64,000 nucleotides of DNA from Agapetus fuscipes (lineage: Eukaryota; Arthropoda; Insecta; Trichoptera; Glossosomatidae), in contig OX637345.1 of assembly GCA_951799405.1 (NCBI GenBank), positions 5,394,001 through 5,458,000 of the forward strand, written 5' to 3'. Positions 28,962 through 39,059 of the stretch are shown here, one piece after another. The stretch's first letter is position 1, and each line of letters starts with the position of its first letter. The notes below the pieces were generated by a model, which was not told where the DNA came from, did not search any database, and was given only the letters and a program-made list of their open reading frames with translations. A program made the position numbers and the translations under genes.

Positions 28962-30358
28962 ACTTACTTGTATATGTGTGTATAGACGTTAGTATTTGAT
29001 AGTTGTACCTGCTTGTATTTTATCGAAGCGTCTGCTAGAGAAGCTTTTGGTAAATACAAAAACATTATTTAGTCATTCTATAAATACGGACTTCGGTGCT
29101 TTGGAGCAAGGAGTACCTCATTAATAATTGAGTCGTTAAGCCAGCAGTACAAAAATTGAAAGTGGGAACCTAATGCAAGCAAATTTAAAAATAAAATTTT
29201 GTAAAATAAATTCTGGAGAAGTTATGTTAAAGTGAACACGTAGGTACTTATATAATAAAATAATGTTAAAAAGACGATGATGGCTTCCAACTTAAAGAAC
29301 GAAGTTGCACTTGTTGGAGTGAAATGTTTTTCTTAAAAGCTTTGAATGTCTTCATCATCTGGTGAAAGACTGAAGGTGTCAGACTAAGCGTGCATACTTC
29401 AGGTGCAACAAAAGGAAGCGCCGTGACGTCATTAAAATATACAGCGCTTTCTTAGCGCACCCCCACCTCTCTTGCAACGCAGCGGGGTGATATTCTCTTG
29501 ATACATAAGGTAAAGAAAAGTTTTTTACATAAAAAGTATTCAATACAATAAATTCATAAATTGCTGATTTAAATTAAAATTTATTTTCTCTTAGTTTTTG
29601 ATGTCCATACATGTTATAATTTGTTGATTTTAAAAATGTAATTTGCTGTGTATGTTCCTTGACTTATAGGTTGGTATGCGGCTGACCACCCATGCTGTAG
29701 AAAATGGTTCACTTTGCCAATGTCACCCCTGTTTTAAGGAAGGTCAGCAGGAGTTGCAGGGTGTATGTCCGTTTGAGATTTGGGTTTTTATATTGTAGAA
29801 TTACATACGGCATGTTTAAGCGCGAACTTAAACATGTCTGTTTTGTTAAAATGCATGTAATGTGAATCTCTAATGAAACTTATATTTTGCAACTTAGATT
29901 AGATTAGATGACGCATTTCATTTGTAAGCATCGACCAACATCAACGTTTCATGTGCCAAAAAAGAGTGCGCCTTAGAGCGTCACGTTCATACTCGAAAAA
30001 CGAGATCTTACTATAATCAGTTTCCAGGCAAATGTCATGTTTATGTCTGTTTTTCGACAAATAACATTAACTTTGTCACGATTTGCATGGGTTCAATTTA
30101 GTGAAACTTTGATTCAATTTTTTTTACACAACTTAAGTTTTGCTCACATAATTATGGTTCACAAATTAAAACTTTGTACTTTAGCTTAACGGCTAGGTTA
30201 ACTGATGCCCTCCAAAGCAATTCGATCCGTATTTACAGGTAACTAAAGGCTATTCTAGCGTACACCAGACCATACCAGAATTGTCTCGAATAGAAGTTTC
30301 GAGCAAATACTAGTACAACCATCAAATACTTACGTCTATACACACATATACAAGTAAG
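28962..30358. mobile_element. 1.4-kb element with about 200-bp inverted ends
   Basis: The left end, ACTTACTTGTATATGTGTGT plus ATAGACGTTAGTATTTGATA, is repeated in reverse at the right end (CGTCTATACACACATATACA AGTAAGT). Similarity extends inward about 200 bp (ATAAATACGGA, GCTTTGGAGCA, CGTTAAGC). A third single copy of this arm lies at 47640-47830. Inside are an RTE-A tail (29590-29910) and no recognisable transposase, so this could be a non-autonomous DNA transposon or an inverted duplication. Confidence 0.55.
29590..29910 (+). mobile_element. RTE-A 3' UTR fragment, long
   Basis: Begins in the proximal UTR (TTTTTGATGTCCATACATGT, TTTAAAAATGTAATTTGCTG) shared with 22800-22870. It continues through TTATAGGTTGGTATGCGGCT to TTTTGCAACTTAGATTAGAT. 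Confidence 0.8.
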
Positions 30359-31065
30359 TAAGAACACATTGAGACACAATCATAAGTAAGTAAAATTACA
30401 TAGACACACAAGACAACAAGTAAGTAAAAGCAAATAGACACACAATCATAGGTAAACATACGCAGACATAAACTCATACATTTTTAACAATATCTTATGC
30501 TTCAGTTGTTTCTCTATATACTCAGTTGCTTACCTATTACTGTGTTCCTGGTACGTTTGTTGCTATGGGAAAAAACAGACGTAAGCCGTCTATGTCTGTT
30601 ATATTGGTCGATGTTTACAAGCCTTCATTAAAAAATAAATTAAACTTTCTGTATGTGTCCAGGTGAAAATGATCAACTAATGGACAATTGAAATCGAGAT
30701 ATTTCACGAGGTTAGAGAATATTTCATCCAAGGTAGAATGAGCTTTGTTAATGCAAGTAAAAGTGAAGCTTTTGAGGTTGAAATCTGGTTAATTATTTCT
30801 ATGCAAACGACAAATACTGACATAAAAAAACACGACCTCAATATTTTTAAAAGCTACAAAAAAGTGAATAAAAGTTGAAATACGAGATAAAAAATGAAAG
30901 AGTGTATGGACGTTTTTCTTAGCTTCACAAATTAAATATCCACTGTAAATTTTGTAACAAAATTAAAACACGCAATACGTGGTCTTTTTGGTATTGTTTT
31001 TTTTTATGAAATGGCTTCTTGATGCTTTGATACTCTTATTTATGGGTTTGTCCGGGATGTATTGC
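30359..31065. other. low-complexity and unassigned sequence
   Basis: 30345-30475 has an imperfect repeat of ACACAATCATA.GTAAGTAAA. An inverted pair TTGTAAGCATCGACCAA (about 29935) and TTGGTCGATGTTTACAA (about 30604) suggests another old insertion. No gene is seen. Confidence 0.35.
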
Positions 31066-31242
31066 CGTGGTCTGTGGGAGCTAGAGATTCCGGAAGTTTC
31101 GTTCATGTGTAAGATGGGCGTCTTCAGCGTTGACAAACACATATATGAAGATCATCTTCATCATTTCACTTTCACGCTGAAAAATCCCATCGTAGACATA
31201 AGCGGAAAGTTTGGAAGTTCCAGCTCCCACAGACCACGTCAA
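31066..31242. repeat. 177-bp fold-back with perfect 16-bp arms
   Basis: GTGGTCTGTGGGAGCT at the left is perfectly inverted as AGCTCCCACAGACCAC at the right; further inward GGAAGTTTC pairs with GAAAGTTTGGAAGTTCC-like sequence. On the minus strand CTGAAGA and GAAA occur in hammerhead order, but stem II does not pair well. Confidence 0.6.
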
Positions 31243-31306
31243 CAGATCCCGAAAAGCCACTTTTTTATTTTTTATTTTATTAGTTAACATTTTAAATCTT
31301 GGATTA

Positions 31307-31605
31307 TTTCCGGTCAGTTGGTAGAATGCTTGCCTTCCATGCCGAGATCAGGGTTTCGAATCCCACCGAGGATTTCGGAAATGATTTCCCGTTTTGGTGT
31401 TTATTTCAAACCCCTAAATAAAATACCGGCAAGACTTACTCAGCCTTCACAAGAAAAGAGTACCAGCCCACTTCAACTGAAGTGGTTGACGTAGGCCTCC
31501 ATACCTGTAAAGTTAAATAGGTTCCACTTACCACATGCTAAACCCTTCGGAGATAGCGTGGCAAGAAGTTACATTATATGTGTAGCTTAGTTGCGTTTTT
31601 TTTGC
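31307..31605 (+). mobile_element. SINE-1 copy, near full length
   Basis: The head has CAGTTGGTAGAATGCTTGCC and GGGTTTCGAATCCCACCGAG. The body has TGATTTCCCGTTTTGGTGTT, ACTCAGCCTTCACAAGAAAA, TCAACTGAAGTGGTTGACGT and CTTACCACATGCTAAACC. The 3' end is GCAAGAAGTTACATTATATG. Confidence 0.85.
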
Positions 31606-32308
31606 GAGTTATCTCTTGATAATTGCGTTTGATGAAATAAATAAACTCGTGAAAAAAGCTTGTTTCTTTAAAATTATTTTTCAATTGGTAAATTCTAGAT
31701 TGTTTACCTATACGAATCATATATCAAACAGATTTTACTAAGATTTACAACACCAGGTTTATTTGTAACCAAAGCCGGATTTATTAATAAAAATAGCTAC
31801 GGTACTTTCATGACTCGGTGCATAACAGAGCACATTATAGTACATCGCAGTAATGCGATTATATGGCTGACGTAGACGTTTCGGCTCCCATACGTTATTA
31901 TCACTTCCCTCTACGACGTCGTAGCTCCAGCCTCTACGATGCAATATTAATCTAAACAGCCTCGCGCCGCAAGTTCAGCGGATCGAACCAACAACTCAAT
32001 ATTGTCAGTGCTACGACAGCTAGGCGTGTGTAGAAGCTCTGCCTTCGATGAGACATTCTAGATTATTTGAAATAAAAATCTCAGAAGTTCTTATTTCTCA
32101 AATTGTAAAACAACCGTCATTGCATTAGCTTTTACAAAATTTATTTTAATGCTCATTTTAATTTTTCTTTACTAAAACGTATTTTTCATTTCCATATATT
32201 TTTTCCATACACCATAGACACCATTTCCATATATTTTTTAATCCGTGATTAATAGGTTGGGATGTGCTAAAACTGGATGGACTTTTTGTAACATGTGTCT
32301 GATAATAG
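31606..32308. other. unassigned sequence
   Basis: 31840-32050 is GC-richer and full of CTACG/CGTAG motifs on both strands (CGTAGAGGCTGGAGCTACGA reading from the minus strand), resembling 34160-34230. An open frame at 31759-31944 (-) lies within it and is not called. Confidence 0.3.
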
Positions 32309-32441
32309 TTATTTATGCCACTGCCAAGTAATGATAGTCTTTTTAACACGAGTGCTAGTTTGTGCCATGAGGCGCAGCCGAATGGCACAATAGAAAGCAC
32401 GAGTGTTACAAAGACTAATTACGTGCAGTGGCATACAATAC
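32309..32441. repeat. long imperfect palindrome
   Basis: The whole 133-bp segment folds on itself. Outer TATGCCACTGC pairs with GCAGTGGCATA, then AGTCTTTTTAACAC with GTGTTACAAAGACT, then a perfect TTGTGCCAT/ATGGCACAA pair (32360-32368, 32382-32390) around a GC-rich loop. Probably a MITE or the centre of a fold-back. Confidence 0.75.
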
Positions 32442-32571
32442 TTTTTCTACAACCATGAGAGAATTAACAAAATAGTGAATAATAGTCATTATAATGTACT
32501 CGTCCATTTGAAGTAATTAAAACCTTACCTTTGTCAAAACGTGTGATTTATCATTCCCTTCGATTATCTAA

Positions 32572-32795
32572 TGTAACCTAAGTTGTAAAAATAAATTATA
32601 TTTAGGTTTCATATTGAATTCATGCCCACAAGCCGACACATATGTATAAGGTCGCGCTTTTACATCCTGCATATAAGCTTAAACATTCAAACCCAAAACT
32701 CAAATAAACATATGCCCTGCAGTTGTATTGGCAGGTGAACCAAATTTGTACAGCATAGGTGATCAACCTCATACTCACCTATTAACCAAGTAACT
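32572..32795 (-). mobile_element. RTE-A 3' UTR fragment
   Basis: AACCTAAGTTGTAAAAATAA at the left tail, then GAATTCATGCCCACAAGCCG, AACTCAAATAAACATATGCC and ATACTCACCTATTAACCAAG. An internal deletion removes the ACAGGGGTGAC block. Confidence 0.65.
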
Positions 32796-33504
32796 TTTTG
32801 AGTTTGTTTATTTTTTGCGGTGAAATTTTTTGTATTGTTTTCCTTTCAAGCCTTTTATTTTCCATTGAAAAAAGGAAAGCTTTATTTGGAGCAATCCGAT
32901 AAATAAATTCGATAAATTTTAGCACTATTAACAATTTTTATTTGACTCTACACATAAAATATACTTATTTATTTTCATCTAAACAGGGCTGAAAGTCTCA
33001 TCACCACGGTAATTCCTACCTACCGAATATCACTAATATTGTATGAAGCCTAATCAGCTGATCGCTTGCGGCCATCTTGGATTGACAGGTCTTCATACCC
33101 CCATACAAGGTTGACATTTGAAATTAAAAAATGGTTCCAATTCTGACAATGCGCATCCGCACATGTTCATTTTAACACGGTTACCGGTTGCATAATGTAA
33201 CATTATGCAACGGGTGTAGAAATGTATGGCATTGTGATTGCGTTAGCCGTTTTGTAATTAGTAAATTACCAAATGGGAGTAGAAAAAGGTATATATATAA
33301 TATTCTTTTTACGCAACAAAGCGATTCAAAAGAAACAAATATATTTATTATTTTTCAAATATATACGACAGAACAACAATGCTTCATAACCCATACGGAT
33401 AGCGTATTTCAAAGTTTGAGTGGTACATGAGTGAGTCAAAAAAATGTTTGATTTTATACAAATGAGTTATGAAACAAATGAAGAAATGTATTTTAAATAT
33501 ATAT
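32796..33504. other. unassigned sequence with a perfect short palindrome
   Basis: 33187-33211 is a perfect inverted repeat: GTTGCATAATGT, one A, ACATTATGCAAC. 33000-33120 is less AT-rich. No coding sequence is recognised. Confidence 0.35.
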
Positions 33505-33615
33505 AATTAAGTTGCAAAAATATATTGACATTAAAGATGCATATTAAACATTTTCCAAAATAAAGACACGTGTAAATTCACGCGTACACATGCCGCATCT
33601 ATGTGTACGAACAAA
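33505..33615 (-). mobile_element. RTE-A 3' UTR fragment
   Basis: TTAAGTTGCAAAAATATATT, AAATTCACGCGTACACATGC and CGCATCTATGTGTACGAAC, reverse orientation, truncated before the ACAGGGG block. Confidence 0.55.
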
Positions 33616-33634
33616 ATATTGTCGGTGCTATGGT

Positions 33635-33712
33635 CAAGGCGGTTTAAGTGGCTGACCTTTCTAGCATTTTTGTAATAAAATAGCGCTGGTTTGATCCCCG
33701 CCTGGGTCATTT
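33635..33712 (+). repeat. possible tRNA-derived SINE head
   Basis: GGTCAAGGCGGTTTAAGTGG could hold an A box and GCTGGTTTGATCCCCGCC a B box (GGTTTGATCCC). The spacing of about 45 bp is longer than in a normal tRNA. It does not match SINE-1 or SINE-2. Confidence 0.25.
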
Positions 33713-34519
33713 GACCGTAACTTTAATCATCGTACAACATATGGCATTGGATAACTATTAATTAATAACTTATTGAAATATACAATAACAATTATTAATT
33801 GATTATATAAATACCTGTTTCTGGCCAGATAGAATAGATGGGTGAATTGCATTCCTCTTCACAAATCTGTTTTTATATAAAAAAAAAAGCCAAGCTCTCA
33901 AATGAACACAAGTAGTGCAACTCTCGCCAACCTACCCTGACAAAGTGAAGTATTGTTTACAACACTCACACCAACATATATGCCAAGCAACATAAATAAT
34001 AAATATTAAACAATAACTACTTGAAAATGAATCATAAATATTAAAATATCTTTGCAACTAAGATAATAGATTGTAGGTTAAATGCAGTCAAGTCAGGATT
34101 TAATATGTTGAATAATCTGTCATACGATGCGTTGGGCTCTCCGTCAAGTAGGCCTTACGTTAGAGGAGCGAAATGTACGGAAGCGCCTTTCGTAGAGGCT
34201 AGAGAAGATGCTACGCCTCTACGATATATGCTAAGAGTGCCTCAAGTATAAACATTACACTTAAAGTGAATCGTAGAGTTAACCAAAACTCAAAGAACTT
34301 ATAAAGTGAGCTGATCCGTAAACTAAATATATCTTTGATCTATAATTATAGTTGCAGAGATAAACAAGGTGTTTTGTCGGCACTTTATCACACAAAATAT
34401 GCTTTACTACACAAAGAAATATCAATAAAAAAGCACCTGTTTTGTTAACACTTACCAAATTAAAAAATAGGGTCGTTTAACTGTGTTGTAAATTGAAAAA
34501 AATGAATTTTGATGTATTT
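33713..34519. other. AT-rich with CTACG-motif segment
   Basis: 33890-34078 has diverged RTE-A-like scraps (CTCTCGCCAACCTACCCTGA and ATATCTTTGCAACTAAGATA). 34150-34330 carries the CTACG-rich dispersed segment seen elsewhere. No gene. Confidence 0.35.
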
Positions 34520-34559
34520 ATTTTCATTGGATCAAATGCTGACGGAAAATTTTGTATAA

Positions 34560-34685
34560 ACATTAAAATTCATAACCATTCTGCTCCTGAAGATGCCTCA
34601 TTAGGCGAAAATGTTCGAGAAAAAACAAAAAGAATAAAGTGAATTAAAACCATGTTTTACCATTTCAATTTTTTAAATATTTATT
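34560..34685 (+). mobile_element. half fold-back fragment
   Basis: Right-arm relative of the 26126-26670 element: CATTCTGCTCCTGAAGATGC, TCATTAGGCGAAAATGTTCG, AAAGTGAATTAAAACCATG, CCATTTCAATTTTTTAAATA. The left arm is absent. Confidence 0.65.
34580..34622 (+). ncRNA. hammerhead-ribozyme-like motif
   Basis: GCTC, CTGAAGA (34587-34593), extra T, GCC(TCATTA)GGC, GAAA (34607-34610), AATGTT, C, GAG. Stem I is at least CUC/GAG, H17 is C, and stem III is an AA/UU-type minimal pairing. Core residues are intact. Confidence 0.55.
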
Positions 34686-34689
34686 CAAT

Positions 34690-34852
34690 TTCATATATCA
34701 TTACACGTACAACTTCGCGCTTATAAATGCTGCACGTGTAATTACATAAACAAAATCTCAACGATTGCTTCCCCTGCAACATAGGTGTTATTTAAAAAAA
34801 AAATGTTTTTTTTGCGGCATGGAAGGTCAGCCTCGTACCAGTCTAACTTTTT
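34690..34852 (-). mobile_element. RTE-A 3' UTR fragment, diverged
   Basis: CGTACAACTTCGCGCTTATA, AATGCTGCACGTGTAATTAC, AACAAAATCTCAACGATTGC and AAGGTCAGCCTCGTACCAG in reverse RTE-A order. Confidence 0.55.
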
Positions 34853-35344
34853 CCGGAATTCACTTTATAATCTTTAGATTTTTTAGTTTTTCTCTTGATA
34901 ATGGTGTCAAAACACCGAAGGCGCTGAAGGAAATAAATTAACTCTTCATATTGAAAGACATATATATTTTTTTAATTTAACATTATTAATTCAGACATTT
35001 AATATTATTACTTACAAAATTATTACTGGTTCACTCTTTGATAACCGCAGCCGTGTAAACCAAAGATCCGAACCCATATTAGCATATTCGGATAAACCAA
35101 TATTAGAGCGTGCCTCCTGCATCCCAGCAAACACTAGACTCTTGCGATTCACAGTGAGCGCTAAGTAGTTGCTTAAGTAAATAATCAGGCGGATTGGAGT
35201 ACTCCTCGGCAAACTAAATGGAATATCAATCATTTTAAAATTATTCAAAAGTAATTAAAACTTTGAAGTACGCTTTGGTAAAGATAGGGTTAATAAAGAT
35301 TCTGCAATATTTTTTATTGAACTATGCTTTACCTATCTGTCTAT

Positions 35345-35551
35345 CAGTGGCGAAGGGTGCCATGCAAGCCGGTTCCCATCGGCTTCACTTTTAAAATTAT
35401 GTAATAAAGTAGTTAAAAAATATAGGCGCAAAGTAAAAAAAATACGTATTTTTTCCCCATTGAAACCATGCAGTCTACTTTATTATCATTTTTGCCTCAT
35501 TTTAAACGGGAAACCGATGGAAATCGGCTTGTATGGCACCCTTCGCCACTG
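35345..35551. mobile_element. 207-bp hAT-type MITE with 8-bp duplication
   Basis: Terminal inverted repeats CAGTGGCGAAGGGTGCCATG and the complement of CAGTGGCGAAGGGTGCCATA extend for about 40 bp (through CGG.TTCCCATCGG.TT). Flanks CTGTCTAT (35337-35344) and CTGTCTAA (35552-35559) form an 8-bp duplication with one mismatch, the hAT hallmark. No open frame. Confidence 0.85.
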
Positions 35552-35559
35552 CTGTCTAA

Positions 35560-35770
35560 AGAATCTAAGTTGCAAATTTGCAAATATGTTTTATTATTTG
35601 AGGTGGTTCAAAATTGATGAATGCAGACAAGCTGCAATAATACATACCTAACCTTCAAATGGATAAGCCACATGCTGTCCTCATCTGAAACAGGGGTGAT
35701 ATTGGCAGTGAACGTATTTTTACAGTACCTATGGGTGATAAACCTTATACCAACATGTAATATAAGGATC
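35560..35770 (-). mobile_element. RTE-A 3' UTR fragment
   Basis: GAATCTAAGTTGCAAATTTG, CTTCAAATGGATAAGCCACA, CATCTGAAACAGGGGTGATA, TTTTTACAGTACCTATGGGT, CCTTATACCAACATGTAATA. Reverse orientation. Confidence 0.6.
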
Positions 35771-35829
35771 TATTTGTTCTGAAAACTTAGTTGCACAGAT
35801 ATAAAAAAAATATTAAAGATTCACAATCT

Positions 35830-35922
35830 AGAGCATGAAGCTGACCACCCATACTGTAAAAAAATGGTTTACTTGCCAATGTCACCCCTGTTTCAGGAAA
35901 AGCCGACAAAAGTTTAAGTATG
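35830..35922 (+). mobile_element. RTE-A 3' UTR fragment, short
   Basis: GAAGCTGACCACCCATACTG, GGTTTACTTGCCAATGTCAC and CCCTGTTTCAGGAAAAGCCG. Confidence 0.65.
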
Positions 35923-37536
35923 TAAGTACACAAATGTTCCAAATATTTTTTTTGTTCGCCTTGCTAAGTCCCATTATATTATTTACACTACAATTGGTGA
36001 ATGCCGTTTTCTCTAACATCCAAAGATGAGTAGGTTATAACTTATATATATTGTATGAAATTCTCATTCTTCATTCATACGACGATAAATTATATCCATT
36101 CTTTCCAAATAAACAAAAATATATCACTCAATATTACAAAAAACAGACCCCAAGGCTCTTTATGCTTCTATAATGGAAGTCTAAAACCAGGATCCTCTCA
36201 AAATGTAAAATACACGTCCTAACTCAACCGTAGCGTTTTACCAAAAATTCAAGGTAACTAATACACTCACGAGAAGTACGGTTTTAATTTACATATATAT
36301 TTTTTTAGTAAATTCTAAAGATTAATTGAAAAGTGAAGTTAAATACTCGGATAGCAGTGGTCGCATATCCTGCTTCTGAGAAGACCTCTCTACGGTTTAC
36401 AATTTTCAACGTCCAAAATTTCCGCGTAGCTTTCAAAGTTTTCGGCTCACAAAAGAGACTCTACGCTCAGAGTGAAACTTTTTGCTTGTTTGGTTTTCGC
36501 TTGTAGCGCAACAATCTGTTTTTGTGCTAAACTTTTTTTCTCGTCCATGCAAAAAATATTTATTTATAAAATAAATTTTCCATGTCTAAGCATGGATATA
36601 TAGAATGGATGGGATAAGACATCAATCTTTTGAGAATTAGAAATACGCTACCCCACTCATCACACAAAAATCCAAATTCAGTCTATCGGTAACCTTCCAA
36701 CTGTGAACAGGTGTGTTACCTAATTGGAAAAAAAAATACATATAAATGCAAAACTGTGTATTTTCTAAACGTGCTAACAAATGACAGTAAATGTGTTATA
36801 GAACATGGAACAATATTTCACTTTAATCACTATTCCATATGATTACGTTGATAAAATTTATTTTTCGTTTGTCGAAATATTTTGTTCGCGAAAGTTACAG
36901 CCATTTCTAGAACTAGTGATGTTCAAAAATATAGGTAGGTACTTGCTTCTTCAAGTATGTAACTTATATGCTCGCGGTAATAGATACTTATGGAAATCAT
37001 CCCGTACACAATGAGGTGGGAACATTTTTGAATTCGGAATTTATCAGATATCTTCATACTTGCAACAACACTACTAACAAATCTGTTACCATAGTGATTT
37101 CATGTGTTTCCTTGGTGATTTGTAAACAGATTGAAGACGGAGTAGAGACACGTTGCTTACATAGAAAATGAGAAAAGCATTTCATATGTCGTGAGCGAGA
37201 CAGCATTATAAACAGTGTATGGTGTCAAAGACGGTGAATCATGTTGATTGATACTAAAATATCACATGTACGACCCCTCCATTTAATACTTCCTCCATGT
37301 GTCTAAGGGCCGCGCTTGTCTCCATGTACTTTAAACTTTATTCTTTTTATTTACTTTTTTTTTGCCAAATTTTAAATGCTATCCTCCGGGGCACGCAGAA
37401 AAAAAGTTGGCGAAACATTTTTGTTTTTTTTTTAATTGTCTTGTTATTTTGTTATTTGGATATTTTTTTTTAAGGCAAAATGTTACTTTGAACGAAATTT
37501 CTATTGAATATTTTGATCGTTAGTATTTTTTGTAAG
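35923..37536. other. AT-rich region, no gene recognised
   Basis: 36200-36290 has the dispersed segment with CTCAACCGTAGCGTTTTACC and ACACTCACGAGAAG. 36395-36480 has more CTACG motifs. Short open frames (36805-37014, 36968-37171) show no recognisable domain. Confidence 0.35.
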
Positions 37537-37716
37537 ATGGAATCCTGTACGAGAAACTCCAAGATTTGTGGACACCGTAAAGCTGTGGGTGACAGTGATG
37601 TGGCGGTTAATACCCAGATCCTTTGTAGCATAGTTGTTAGCTGTATTGTGTTGTATTGTATGCTGTGTTGCCAAAAAAATAAAAAATTTGAGACACTGAA
37701 AGGAAGTAGCGATTGA
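37537..37716 (+). CDS. candidate small transmembrane ORF (59 aa)
   Basis: ATG in a good context (AAGATGG) opens a 59-codon frame ending at TGA 37714-37716. Residues 1-26 are polar and Cys/basic-rich, residues about 27-45 are strongly hydrophobic (ILCSIVVSCIVLYCMLCC), and the tail is basic (QKNKKFETLKGSSD). The segment matches no repeat in the window. No family is recognised and an open frame of this length is possible by chance, so this is only a candidate. Confidence 0.22.
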   Translation: MESCTRNSKICGHRKAVGDSDVAVNTQILCSIVVSCIVLYCMLCCQKNKKFETLKGSSD

Positions 37717-37784
37717 TATTGGATTTTACCTGTTAAGGTGATTTGAAGATTTGAATTTGGGAGAGGGGGACGAAAATGTCTTAC

Positions 37785-37955
37785 TAATTCCTTGACTTAT
37801 AGGAGGTTGGTATGAGACTGACCACCTATACTGTAAAAAATGATTCACTTTGCCAATGTCACCCCTGTTTCAGTGAAAGCCGACAAACGTTGCAGGGTTT
37901 ATGTTCATTTGAGGTTTGGATTTTCATTTGCAAGTACACCTGCAGCATATCGACG
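37785..37955 (+). mobile_element. RTE-A 3' UTR fragment
   Basis: ATTCCTTGACTTATAGGAGG, TTGGTATGAGACTGACCACC, GTTTCAGTGAAAGCCGACAA, TGAGGTTTGGATTTTCATTT. The 3' terminus is missing. Confidence 0.75.
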
Positions 37956-38303
37956 GTTAAAAGGAAGTAGGGCATAAGCAACAAAAACTAAATTGTTCAG
38001 GAGAGCAGTTTAAAGTTTGAGAGTGCAGGAAAATGACATAACTTTTTTTATTTTTTATCATATTGTTAAATCAAAACAACCATAAAATTAAAAAATAAAA
38101 ATAAAAGCATTATTTGGCACACCTATTAATGTCGTTTTACGTATTTTACGATATTTTTATGTCACAAGCGCCTTTAGAACAAAAAAAGCCAAAATCTTGT
38201 CGGTTACACCAAAACTTCGAAAATGCAGTACTCCGAATCGCGGCACAGGAAATTCCAGACGGCCTGCGTCAACCAAGTCATCTTCCCAAAAGATGGAAGA
38301 ATG

Positions 38304-38640
38304 ATCATGATGATGACTTGATATAGCGCCGTTTCGGGAAGATTGTCACTCCAAGGGCGCTTTCTGTGCTATCGCGGCGAAGTCTTGAGGGATGTTTTGA
38401 GGTTTTCCCTTGATTTCGATTCTCGAACTTCCGGAGGCAGCTGGTTCCATGAAGAGGGACTCGCAACAGCAAACGCACGATTGCCAAACACTGTGGTTAA
38501 TTTCCTGGTTGGCTCGTTCACCAACGTTTTGGAGCCCCTCTCTCCTGTAAATCCTTTGGGTACACTAGTTCTTGCAAGTGCTCCAGCGCCATTTCTTGTA
38601 GAGCGTTGAATATCACAGCTGGTCTTCTGCATCACAGAGA
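38304..38640 (-). pseudogene. L2-like LINE, RT C-terminal end (best copy)
   Basis: Minus-strand 88-codon frame. It holds FGNRAFAVASPSSWNQLPPE (about residues 50-69) followed by VRESKSRENLKTSLKTS, the classical RAF.VA.P..WN.LP....K..LKT ending of L2/CR1-type LINE proteins. The frame then breaks before the expected end, and the 3' side runs into ATCATCATGATCATTC. About 35 residues upstream (TRNGAGALARTSVPKGFTGE) also fit the family. Confidence 0.75.
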
Positions 38641-39059
38641 AAGTTCCACATTAAACATATCCTAGATCTACAACACGAGGAAGAAGAAGAGGTAAGCAAA
38701 TTTTAAAATAAATTGAAGCAAAGTTCTATTAATGTAAATCCCAATGTAAATCGCAACAATTCTTTACACTTGGGGTAGAAAGTTGGGGCAAGGTTGAAAC
38801 AAGTCATGCAGGAACAAGTGAAGACGTCAGAGTACGCTTTGGTCTTGCATTTATTATTCACTTGAATTTATGTTGGGCTTGAATACGAGCATGATAAACC
38901 TCGGTTGTATTATTCTTCACTGGTCTGGTTTCTCATAAATTTGCTGGACCAGTGACGGTCAGCTGTGGGAGGATGAAAGAGTCGACCTTCTATAAAAATG
39001 TCTTAAAAATAAAGCTTTATAAAATCCTGATATGATGATAAATCAGTTGATATTAACTG

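Noticed and set aside
29270..29370. Another hammerhead-like motif
   Set aside because: CTTCATCATCTGG and GAAA-like boxes are present, but their order and spacing do not permit stem II with a GAAA box on the correct side.
31759..31944. 61-codon minus-strand coding exon
   Set aside because: It overlaps the CTACG-motif dispersed repeat, has no splice-site support and no recognisable domain.
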